Shown: positions 1-6,362 of the stretch, piece by piece
Layout: each line of letters begins with the position of its first letter
How positions within the stretch are numbered: position 1 is the first letter of the stretch
Assembly: GCA_011375465.1 (NCBI GenBank)
Contig: DRZV01000080.1
Location: 1-9,723, forward strand
Source of the DNA: Neomoorella mulderi
Lineage (GTDB): Bacteria; Bacillota; DSM-521; Neomoorellales; Neomoorellaceae
Direction: 5' to 3'
Length of the DNA stretch: 9,723 nt
Program-made: the position numbers and the translations under genes
Notes under the pieces: model-generated
The model's database searches: none
What the model was told of the DNA's origin: nothing
Seen by the model: only the letters and a program-made list of their open reading frames with translations

Positions 1-28
1 CGTAACTTCCCGCAAAAACTCGCGGTAG

Positions 29-48
29 GGCCGCATCAGCCCGCGGCC
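29..48. other. Small GC-rich inverted repeat at the end of the TnpB remnant
   Basis: GGCCGC (29-34) pairs with GCGGCC (43-48) across an 8-base loop that contains the TGA stop of the TnpB remnant. IS200/IS605 elements carry subterminal hairpins near their ends, so this could be a trace of the right end, but the stem is only six pairs and may be chance in GC-rich DNA. Confidence 0.2.
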
Positions 49-200
49 AAGGCGAACTTGAGCAGGTTCTTTGCAGCGTTCATGTCTCGATCGTGCGGTT
101 GGCCTTTACATTTCTCCGCTTCCCGGAGCTTGGTTTTCGCTTCCGAGGAAGGGAATGCCTTCTTCCGCCGCTTAGCCCATTGGCTGAATTTCAAGGTCAA
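36..200 (-). pseudogene. Remnant of a TnpB-like (IS200/IS605 OrfB) C-terminus
   Basis: An open frame of 54 codons runs from a TTG at 200 to a TGA at 36-38, with a stop codon just upstream of the TTG. Its last third reads C-K-G-Q-P-H-D-R-D-M-N-A-A-K-N-L-L. This matches the hallmark end of TnpB proteins, in which a zinc-finger C-x-x-C is followed by a DRDxNAAxN motif holding the last RuvC-like catalytic aspartate. The basic stretch before it (around WAKRRKKA) could belong to the same protein, but the expected zinc-finger cysteines are not complete: only one Cys precedes the motif. The rest of the protein, well over 300 residues in intact members, is absent. I read it as a decayed or internally deleted insertion-sequence relic. 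No good ribosome site precedes the TTG, so it is unlikely to be expressed. A chance match is possible but the HDRDMNAAKN string is quite specific. Confidence 0.5.
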
Positions 201-248
201 TTATATTTCCAACTGCTGGCAGCCCCCGTTAGATCTCCAAAGGCACGG

Positions 249-1181
249 CTATCCCAAAATCAGCTGGCCGTCCAGATACAGCTTAGGCCGGAGGATGACC
301 CCGTCCAGGTGCACAGGGGCCTCCACCTGCCCTCCAAAGGACCTGTTATCCCCTATGGCCACGTGGACAGTGCCTTTGACCTTTTCGTCCTCCAAAACCC
401 TGCCCGTTATCCTGGCAGCCGGATTCAGCCCTATTCCCAGTTCCGCGATATTCCTGGCTTCCGGGCCGTAGGGAGCCAGCAGCCTTTCCAGGGACCGGGC
501 CTCTTCCCCTCCCATTATCTCCACCACCATCCCCTTCTCCACCCTCATCTTTATGGGTTCCTGCAAAAGGCCTATGCCGGCCATGGATCCGTCCACCACC
601 AGCACTCCCTGGGCGGTGCCCTCCACCGGAGCGATGCAGGCCTCTCCAGCAGGCAGATTGCCAAAACTGCCGGGCTTTTTCAAGTTGCCTGCGTCTATAA
701 ATCCCCGACGCCCCTCTATGCCCAGGTGGAGGCGGGTCCCCCCAGGGCTGGTGAGGAAGACCTCCCTGCCCTGGGTCAAGAGTTGGGCAAAGCGGAGGCA
801 TTCTTCCTCCAGAATACGATAATCAACCGGTAAAGCCCGGATGAGCATATCTTCAGTGGCTCCGGGCAAGGAGGCTATCCTCACCCCCACAGCGGTGGCT
901 TCCCTCCTGGCCCGGGTATGGGAAAGGGATTTGCTGGTGGCCAACACCCCCACCTGAACCCGGCTTAAAGCCGCCCCCACTCCAGCAGGGGGTTCCTGGC
1001 CGCTCACCTCCCGGGGATGCATCAAAAGGAGCAGGGGCTCCGCCCCCAGGCTCCCGGCAGCTTCAAAAAAAGCCCGGCCTATGCTCTCCATGGGGGTATC
1101 GGTGACCACCAGGACCTCCTCGCCCTCCCGGGTTCCCAGGCACTCCTCCAAGGCTATCCGGCAGGCTTTCTGCAGATCCAC
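249..1181 (-). CDS. M29-like aminopeptidase (COG2309, aminopeptidase T/AmpS family)
   Basis: The 310-residue product resembles metal-dependent aminopeptidases of the AmpS/AmpT (M29) family, which release N-terminal amino acids in the cytoplasm. The C-terminal half carries a plausible dinuclear metal site in family order: Glu180 (in LPAGEA), Glu247 (in AELGIGLN), His273 (in GTVHVAIGDN) and His291/Asp293 (in HLDGVI). The N-terminal half (about 1-145) is an alpha/beta domain with no export signal. It is shorter than classical M29 enzymes (about 410 residues), fitting a short COG2309 subgroup; the same fold family also includes dioxygenases such as NicX, so peptidase activity is not certain. I chose the GTG at 1181 over an in-frame ATG at 1226 because GGAGGA sits 7 bases before the GTG, whereas the ATG lies inside amrS. 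The start follows the amrS stop by two bases, implying translational coupling. Confidence 0.8.
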   Translation of the reverse strand: MDLQKACRIALEECLGTREGEEVLVVTDTPMESIGRAFFEAAGSLGAEPLLLLMHPREVSGQEPPAGVGAALSRVQVGVLATSKSLSHTRARREATAVGVRIASLPGATEDMLIRALPVDYRILEEECLRFAQLLTQGREVFLTSPGGTRLHLGIEGRRGFIDAGNLKKPGSFGNLPAGEACIAPVEGTAQGVLVVDGSMAGIGLLQEPIKMRVEKGMVVEIMGGEEARSLERLLAPYGPEARNIAELGIGLNPAARITGRVLEDEKVKGTVHVAIGDNRSFGGQVEAPVHLDGVILRPKLYLDGQLILG

Positions 1182-1183
1182 CC

Positions 1184-2194
1184 TCAATCCTCCTCCTCTC
1201 TGACTATGGCCAGGGGGGTCCCGCATTCCCGGCAGTTACCCCCTGAAAGCCCCAAGGGTTCCACGTCATAGCCTGTCCTCCTTATGGCCAGAGATCCACA
1301 GCGGGGACAGTAGGTGCTGTTGGCCCTGGTATCCGGCACATTTCCCAGGTAAACGTGGTTTAAATAGCGGCGGGCCATATCCCTGGCCCGATACAAGGTC
1401 TCCAGAGGGGTGGGGGGCAGATGCAGGCGATACTGGGGAAAATAGCGGGAAAAGTGCAAAGGGGTATCGGGCCCCAGATTGTCCCTTATCCACAAGACCA
1501 GCTGTTCCAGTTCCTCCAGGTTGTCGTTCAGCCCGGTAACCAACAGGGTGGTTATTTCCAGGTGCTTTCCCGCCTTGGCCACTGCCTTAGCTGTAGCCAG
1601 GACGGGTTCCAGCCTGCCCCCCACTATCCGGCGGTAAAAGTCGGGGTTAAAACCCTTGATGTCGATATTCCAGGCATGGGTGAAGGGCAACAGCTCGGCT
1701 AAGGGCTCGGGGTTGATATAGCCGTTGGTGACCATCACATTTTTCAATCCCGCCTCCTGGGCCAGCTTGGCGGTGTCCAACACGTATTCAAACCAGACGA
1801 TGGGCTCGGAGTAGGTGTAGGCTATGCCTATGCTCTCCAGTTCTAGAGCTTTATCCACCAGAGCCTCGGGAGAAATATAAAGGGTTTCCGGATCCCCATG
1901 GGCGATCTGCCAGTTCTGGCAGAACTGGCAATGGAAGTTGCAACCAAAAGTTCCCACCGAAAGGATCCACCTGCCGGGATAGAAATGGTATAGAGGTTTT
2001 TTCTCCATGGGATCCATGGCTATGGCGGTTATGCGCCCGTAATTCAAGGTATACAGGCGCCCCTCCTGGTTTTCCCTCACCCGGCATATACCCCTCTTGG
2101 TCTGGGATATAAGGCAGGTATGGGGGCAGAGCTGGCACTTGACTTTACCGTCCGGCAGTTTTTCGTAATATCTGGCTTCCTTTTTTTCTTCCAT
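1184..2194 (-). CDS. amrS: AmmeMemoRadiSam system radical SAM enzyme
   Basis: The 336-residue product is a radical S-adenosylmethionine enzyme of the pyruvate-formate-lyase-activase-like branch that accompanies AMMECR1 and Memo/LigB proteins. The cluster motif C-x3-C-x2-C is at Cys85, Cys89 and Cys92 (GCNFHCQFCQNW) and would bind a [4Fe-4S] cluster. Upstream, Cys20, Cys23, Cys27 and Cys37 (CQLCPHTC and GICRVR) form the N-terminal cysteine-rich segment typical of AmrS. The C-terminus carries a zinc-ribbon-like pair, CPRC (296-299) and CREC (321-324). The length is normal for the family. The ATG at 2194 is preceded by AAAGGGGG, which overlaps the end of amrA; the gap to amrA is 19 bases. What AmrS modifies is not established to my knowledge; the partner in this locus is the LigB-AMMECR1 fusion just upstream. 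The call is strong, the reaction unknown. Confidence 0.93.
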   Translation of the reverse strand: MEEKKEARYYEKLPDGKVKCQLCPHTCLISQTKRGICRVRENQEGRLYTLNYGRITAIAMDPMEKKPLYHFYPGRWILSVGTFGCNFHCQFCQNWQIAHGDPETLYISPEALVDKALELESIGIAYTYSEPIVWFEYVLDTAKLAQEAGLKNVMVTNGYINPEPLAELLPFTHAWNIDIKGFNPDFYRRIVGGRLEPVLATAKAVAKAGKHLEITTLLVTGLNDNLEELEQLVLWIRDNLGPDTPLHFSRYFPQYRLHLPPTPLETLYRARDMARRYLNHVYLGNVPDTRANSTYCPRCGSLAIRRTGYDVEPLGLSGGNCRECGTPLAIVREEED

Positions 2195-2213
2195 CAGATG
2201 GCAGAGCCCCCTT

Positions 2214-3563
2214 TCAATGATACCTCTTGACCTGGAACCTCTCTATCCGGTAAGGTTCGTCGGGCCTTATCCCTGCCTTGCGCAGGGCTATGGAGAGCTG
2301 CTGCTCCACCGTATCCACCCCTTCCAGGTCAGGGAGAAGAAGCCCCCGGCGCCTGCCGCAGCTGACGATCACCCCGTATTTTTTGGGATCCAGATCCTCG
2401 GGCCCAGCCGGTTCCGGTTCCCCTAATATATCCACGGAGAATTCCAGTTCAGGCAGTTCTTCCAGCCTTACAGGGGGGAAACGGGGGTCCTCCAAACCCG
2501 CTGCCAGGGCGTTGTATATTATCTCCTCAGCGATATTGCTTCTGGTAGGGAATATGGTCCCGATACATCCCCGAAGCTGGCCTCTCTTTTTTATGGACAC
2601 GAAGACCCCTGCCCGGCCTGCCAGTTCAGGAGGCAGGGGATGGGGGGGAGATAGTATTTCCCCGGTCTTGAGGAAATGTTCCAGGGTCTGCCGGGCCAGC
2701 CGGGCTGGAAGGGAGCTTTCCCGCCAGGAGCCAGGATTGCTGGCCAGCCGGAAATAGGCCACCAGATAACCGACCCCGAAAGGGGCTTCATATGACAGGA
2801 CCTCGGCTTTAAATTTTTCTCCCTCCAGCGCCCCCAGGGCCATGAGGAGGGGACGATAGCCGCATTCCGCCGCCTCATCTACCAACTCCTGGGGCAGACG
2901 CAAAATCCCCTCTACGTCTCCCCTCTCCAAGAGCCCCTTTATGGCCAGGTCGAACTCCCGGCCAGCAGGATGGAAACCCGCGGGAGCGCCTGGAGAAAGG
3001 CAGTGGGAGAGATCGCCGCTGGCCACCAGCAGAACCCTATAGGGGCTGGAGATCACCGCCCTTTTCAGACAGCGGCCCAGGTTATAAAGCACACTCCGGG
3101 GCAAAAAGGCCGGAGCCATGGCCACCAGGGGTACCTCTATCCCCGCCTTTCTTAGATAATACAGGGGCACCATCATGCCGTGATCCAACCTGGGGTAGAG
3201 CCCATAGCGCAGGCTGGTATTCCTGTCCAACCAGGCCACAGGAATACCTTCCCTTTGGGCCTCTTCCGCCACCGCCCGGGCAAGATCCAGATCCACCGGG
3301 CAGCTAAACCTCACCTGGCCCGCTCCAAAGGCGGCCAAATCCCCCTTCAACTCTTCCACCCCCCATATGCCTATGGCGTCCTGAAAAACCGGCCCATGGG
3401 GTGAAATGATGATTAGCCTCTGGGGATCCCCTTCCGCCACTTCCCGGGCCAGGGCTTCCATGGCTTTCACCGTGGACCGTACTTCCTTCAGGGCCTCTTT
3501 GCCAACTTCTGGTATGATGATGGGTGGATGGGGCAAAAAGGCCACCCCTTGAAGGCTCCCCAC
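2214..3563 (-). CDS. amrA: AmmeMemoRadiSam protein: fused LigB/Memo-like and AMMECR1 domains
   Basis: The 449-residue protein has two domains. Residues 1-272 resemble class III extradiol dioxygenases (LigB) and Memo: His12 in LPHPPII, His56 in SPHGPVF, Asp127-His128 in LDHG, Asp184 and His187 in SGDLSH, Cys234 in AECGYRP, and the closing GVGYLVAYF. Residues of this type bind iron in LigB, and a His/Cys site is known in human MEMO1. Residues 285-449 are an AMMECR1 domain with the diagnostic LRGCIGT at 330-336. In many other genomes the two domains are separate AmrB and AmrA proteins; the fused form is, to my knowledge, common in Clostridia. Translation starts at a GTG: GGGGGTGA lies six bases ahead of it, and the protein then begins a few residues before the conserved PHPP, as in relatives. 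It is followed 19 bases later by amrS. Biochemical function is unsettled. Confidence 0.93.
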   Translation of the reverse strand: MGSLQGVAFLPHPPIIIPEVGKEALKEVRSTVKAMEALAREVAEGDPQRLIIISPHGPVFQDAIGIWGVEELKGDLAAFGAGQVRFSCPVDLDLARAVAEEAQREGIPVAWLDRNTSLRYGLYPRLDHGMMVPLYYLRKAGIEVPLVAMAPAFLPRSVLYNLGRCLKRAVISSPYRVLLVASGDLSHCLSPGAPAGFHPAGREFDLAIKGLLERGDVEGILRLPQELVDEAAECGYRPLLMALGALEGEKFKAEVLSYEAPFGVGYLVAYFRLASNPGSWRESSLPARLARQTLEHFLKTGEILSPPHPLPPELAGRAGVFVSIKKRGQLRGCIGTIFPTRSNIAEEIIYNALAAGLEDPRFPPVRLEELPELEFSVDILGEPEPAGPEDLDPKKYGVIVSCGRRRGLLLPDLEGVDTVEQQLSIALRKAGIRPDEPYRIERFQVKRYH

Positions 3564-3638
3564 CTCGTATCACCCCCCATATTATTGCCCACCAGGAGTC
3601 TATGAATAAATCTACCACATCTTCCTCTATGTGGACAA
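3564..3638. other. Short gap between the amidase gene and amrA
   Basis: These 75 bases separate the amidase stop from the amrA GTG start. They contain the amrA ribosome site (GGGGGTGA, read on the minus strand) and no hairpin terminator or convincing promoter that I can see, which supports read-through from the amidase gene into amrA. Confidence 0.5.
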
Positions 3639-4359
3639 TCAACCTCCGCCTTTAGAGGCGGCTTCAGCTGCTAGGTAATCCACCACCCCGGCAAAAATGG
3701 CATAGGCCATCTTTCTTTGATAATCCTTATCGGCCAATAATTTTTCCTCCCGGGGATTGGAGATAAAGCCCACCTCCACTATAATGGACAAAAGATCTTC
3801 CTGCAACACATAAGCCTCCAGGGGCAGGAGTTCCCTCTCGGTATTGCCCAGGCGTTTTTTTATGGAATTCTGCACTGCCTGGGCCAGCCTCTGAGCCCGG
3901 GAGGACTTGGGATTGTAAAACACCTGGGCCCCTTTCTCCCTATCGTCGAAGGCGTTGCAGTGGATGGAGATGAACAGGCCAGCTCCTTCCCGGCGGGCCA
4001 ATTCCACCCTCTCCTCCAGATCAGAAGGACCGCCCAAACCCCTGTCCTCCACCCCCCCATTGTCCCTGGTGAGGATTACCCGGGCCCCGCCTTTCTGCAA
4101 AAACCCGGCCAATTCCCTGCTTATGGCCAAATTGACTTCGTATTCTGAAGTGCCACCCGGCCCCACGGCGCCCCTATCCTCCCCTCCGTGACCGGGATCC
4201 ACCACTATAACCTGGCCGGCCAGGGCCCAGGATAAAACCCCAAACAGCCTTCTCCTGGCACCTATAGGAATAGCCTTTCCATCCCATGATCGCTATCAGC
4301 CCCAGGAGAAAAAGAACGGCGGTCGTCACATCCTTTTTGCCCAGAATAAAAAAGCGCAA
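3639..4359 (-). CDS. cwlD: CwlD-like N-acetylmuramoyl-L-alanine amidase (Amidase_3), frameshifted near the N-terminus
   Basis: This enzyme would cleave the amide bond between muramic acid and the stem peptide of peptidoglycan; CwlD does so during spore cortex maturation. The catalytic part (from the GTG at 4205, counted as residue 1) has all four expected residues: His6 in DPGHGG, Glu21 in SEYEVNL, His82 in ISIHCNA and Glu144 in VEVGFISN. That frame has no credible start: upstream it reads LFGVLSWALAGQVIVVDPGHGG and then meets TAG/TGA near 4275-4282. The next frame supplies the missing part, a TTG at 4359 with GAGGGG nine bases ahead, followed by a membrane anchor around TTAVLFLLGLIAIMGW. Removing one G from the run at 4238-4241 joins the two frames into 239 residues, the size of B. 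subtilis CwlD. Only the frameshift prevents a full-length call; it may be a sequencing error or real. It is first in the run with amrA and amrS. Confidence 0.85.
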
Positions 4360-4416
4360 ACCGCACCACCCCTCTAAAAAGTTATGTGGCCTGCCCCAAA
4401 GGTAAAACCATATCCC

Positions 4417-4445
4417 TTGTGTGCCCAGGAGCATAGATCTATAAT
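4417..4445 (+). promoter_or_regulatory. Sigma-A type promoter for the ABC exporter genes
   Basis: A perfect -10 hexamer TATAAT lies at 4440-4445, 17 bases downstream of a weak -35 TTGTGT at 4417-4422 (three of six consensus positions). It points toward the ABC ATPase, whose AAGGAG ribosome site follows at 4466-4471. The region 4360-4456 lies between divergent genes; I could not identify an equally good minus-strand promoter for the amidase-amr run. Confidence 0.5.
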
Positions 4446-4483
4446 GTTTATGACATATGATCAATAAGGAGTGGAAAATCAGG

Positions 4484-5462
4484 ATGGCCGTCATAATGGC
4501 CGAAGGGCTCACCAAAGTATTCAACGGCTTAAAAGCAGTGGACGGGGTGAGCTTCCAGGTGGAGGAAGGGGAGATCTTCGGCTTTTTAGGACCCAACGGG
4601 GCGGGAAAATCCACCACCATCAAGATGCTCTGCACCCTTTTAAGACCCACCTCTGGCCGAGCCATGCTGGCCGGATATGACGTGGTTAAAGACCCCCACA
4701 GGGTCAGAAGCTCTATAGGCATAGTCTTTCAGGACGACTCCCTGGACGACCGCCTAACTGCGGAGGAAAACCTCTTTTTCCACGGCCTCTTCTACGGCCT
4801 TCCCTGGGAGCTCATCAAAGAGAGGATGGAAGAAGTGCTGAATATGGTGGACCTGGCAGAGCGGCGTCGAGATCTGGTCCGCACCTTCTCCGAGGGTAGG
4901 AGGCGCCGCCTGGAGATAGCTCGGGGTTTCCTCCATCACCCCAAGGTATCGTTCCTGGATGAACCCACTGTGGGCCTGGACCCCCAAACCCGCAGCGCCA
5001 TCTGGGAGCACATCCACCGGCTACGCCGGGAAAAGGGCTTGACCATTTTTATGACCACCCATTACATGGATGAAGCCGAGAACTGCGATAGAATTGCCAT
5101 AATAGACCATGGACGTATACAGGCCCTGGACACGCCAGAAAATTTAAAGAGGCAGATGGGGGGAGATATAATCACCCTGGAGGCTGAGGATAAAGGATCC
5201 TTGGCCCGGGAGATACACGCTCTATATGGAATAGAGGTTGGAGAAGACGAAAAAGGTTCTCTGTACTTAAAAGTGGATAACGGCGCTGCCTTTATACCTC
5301 AGCTGGCTGGCCAGGTTTGAAGGCAAGATCCATAGCATTTCCCTCAGGCGTCCTACTCTGGACGACGTATTCCTCCATCTCACAGGAAAGGCCATAAGGG
5401 AAGAGAAGGGTTCTGCCCTGGAGGCCATGCGGTATAAGAGGCTTATGAGAAAAAGCCGTTGA
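4484..5462 (+). CDS. ABC transporter ATP-binding protein (DrrA type), frameshifted near the C-terminus, altered signature motif
   Basis: This is the cytoplasmic ATPase of a DrrAB-like ABC-2 exporter. Counting from the ATG at 4484: Walker A GPNGAGKST at 36-44, Q-loop Gln83, Walker B and D-loop in FLDEPTVGLD (157-166), H-loop His193. The signature at 135-139 reads FSEGR, where relatives have LSGGQ or YSGGM, followed by the normal RRRLEIARG. The frame stops at 5318-5320, but the family's C-terminal block (SLRRPTLDDVFLHLTGKAIREE) continues in the next frame to a TGA at 5460-5462. Deleting one base around 5311-5318 restores a 325-residue protein of normal length. The start at 4484 is preceded by AAGGAG twelve bases away; an ATG at 4457 and one at 4496 are alternatives. 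The permease gene follows after 13 bases. Frameshift plus weakened signature suggest loss of function, unless the read is wrong. Confidence 0.85.
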
Positions 5463-5475
5463 GGAGGGATAAAAG

Positions 5476-6288
5476 GTGAATGCCGCAGCCCGAGCTATTT
5501 ACACCATATGGCTGAGGGAAACCATACGCTTCTTGAGGGAACGGGTCCGTATGGTGGCCTTTCTGGCCCAACCCCTTTTGTATCTGTTTATATTTGTATC
5601 TGTTTATAGTGGGGCAGGGTATAGGTTCGGCCATGGGGGTTCCGGGGATTGCCCCCAGAAGTAAACTTAAGCTATGGGCAGTTCCTATTTCCCGGAATCC
5701 TGGTCATGTCGGTGCTGTTCACCTCCATGTTTTCAGGGGTATCCATCATATGGGACAGGGAGTTCGGATTCCTCAAGGAAGTCCTGGTGGCCCCTGTGCC
5801 ACGTTGGGCTACAGCTTTGGGAAAAGCCCTGGGGGGCACCACCATATCCATGTTCCAGGCCGTTGTAATCCTATTGCTGGGCCCCCATATTCCAAGTGGA
5901 TCTGAGTTGCGGCCGGATTTTAGCCGTCCTAGGGGTGCTGTTCCTAATATCCCTTTCCCTCACCTACTTCGGCATAGCATTGGCCAGCCGTTTACAGACC
6001 ATGGAAAGCTTCCAGGCGGTGATGAACTTTTTGGTAATGCCCTTATTTTTCCTGAGCGGGGCCATGTTCCCAATGGCCAATCTCCCCGCCTGGCTTTCCT
6101 TCCTTATGAAGCTGGATCCCTTAACCTACGGCGTGGACGCCCTGAGACACCAAATTCTCCCTGAAAGTATAAAAAACCTGGGCTTTTTAGTACATTACCC
6201 CCTGGGATGGGATTTAGCCCTCCTGTCAGGGCTCACCCTGATGATGGGCTTTTTGGGGGGCACCTGCTTCTTCAGCCAGCAGGAATAA
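5476..6288 (+). pseudogene. ABC-2 type exporter permease (DrrB type), broken by three frameshifts
   Basis: The translated pieces line up with one ABC-2 membrane protein of the DrrB type, partner of the preceding ATPase. It starts at a GTG with GGAGGG seven bases ahead. Frame 1 (5476 to about 5592) gives RFLRERVRMVAFLAQPLLYLF; frame 2 (about 5609-5650) gives VGQGIGSAMGVPGIA; frame 3 (about 5655-5885) gives PEVNLSYGQFLFPGILVMS through the family block SIIWDREFGFLKEVLVAP; the last part (about 5887-6288) is back in the first frame, with FLSGAMFPMANLPAWL and LDPLTYGVDALRH. The breaks are a 16-bp tandem duplication (5577-5608), a C5 run at 5652-5656 and a C5 run at 5882-5886. Removing 16, one and one bases restores a 264-residue protein with about six hydrophobic segments, normal for DrrB. 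As read, no full-length permease can be made. The stop is TAA. Confidence 0.85.
5577..5608 (+). repeat. Exact 16-bp tandem duplication inside the permease gene
   Basis: TTTGTATCTGTTTATA occurs twice back to back (5577-5592 and 5593-5608). Sixteen bases shift the frame by one. With one copy removed, translation reads PLLYLFIVGQGIGSAMG, which fits the DrrB family; with both copies it reads into a premature stop at about 5662. It therefore looks like a recent duplication, by slippage, that inactivated the gene. Confidence 0.9.
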
Positions 6289-6359
6289 AAATCTGCCCTG
6301 GCCCCAGCGATCGTTTAAAATTTATTGTAAACCCACAATCCCCTTTAAGGGAGGAGTCT
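6289..6359. other. Gap between the permease and moxR genes
   Basis: This AT-richer stretch holds an imperfect inverted repeat GTTTA/TAAAC around 6313-6332 and the short complementary arms CCCTT/AAGGG just before the moxR ribosome site. I see no hairpin followed by a T-run, so no clear terminator, and no convincing -35/-10 pair. Confidence 0.3.
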
Positions 6360-6362
6360 ATG
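6347..6362 (+). promoter_or_regulatory. Strong ribosome site that fixes the moxR start
   Basis: AAGGGAGGAG (6347-6356) stands directly ahead of the ATG at 6360, with five bases between GGAGG and the ATG. It argues that the gene starts here, in a different frame from the main moxR frame, and so supports the frameshift at the C8 run 6421-6428. Confidence 0.65.

Noticed and set aside
191..200. TCAAGGTCAA occurs here and again at the right end of the window (9714-9723)
   Set aside because: Ten bases, unrelated contexts (one beside the TnpB remnant, one inside the FAD gene), no flanking similarity; best explained by chance, not a circular-contig overlap.
93..833. Long plus-strand open frame opposite the aminopeptidase
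   Set aside because: It is antisense to a gene with clear family motifs and shows no recognisable domain; GC-rich codon bias produces such shadow frames.
3564..3642. A minus-strand frame starting at a TTG overlapping the amidase stop (reads MIVHIEEDVVDLFIDSWW)
   Set aside because: Its GGAGG is almost touching the TTG, it runs into the amrA gene as a shadow frame, and amrA already has a good GTG start and ribosome site that matches relatives.
4360..4456. A promoter for the minus-strand amidase-amr run
   Set aside because: The best -10-like hexamer (CATAAC) has no acceptable -35 at the proper distance, so I did not call one.
5311..5320. Programmed frameshifting as an explanation for the ABC ATPase break
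   Set aside because: No slippery heptamer followed by a hairpin or pseudoknot is evident, and six other unrelated breaks nearby make error or decay a simpler explanation.
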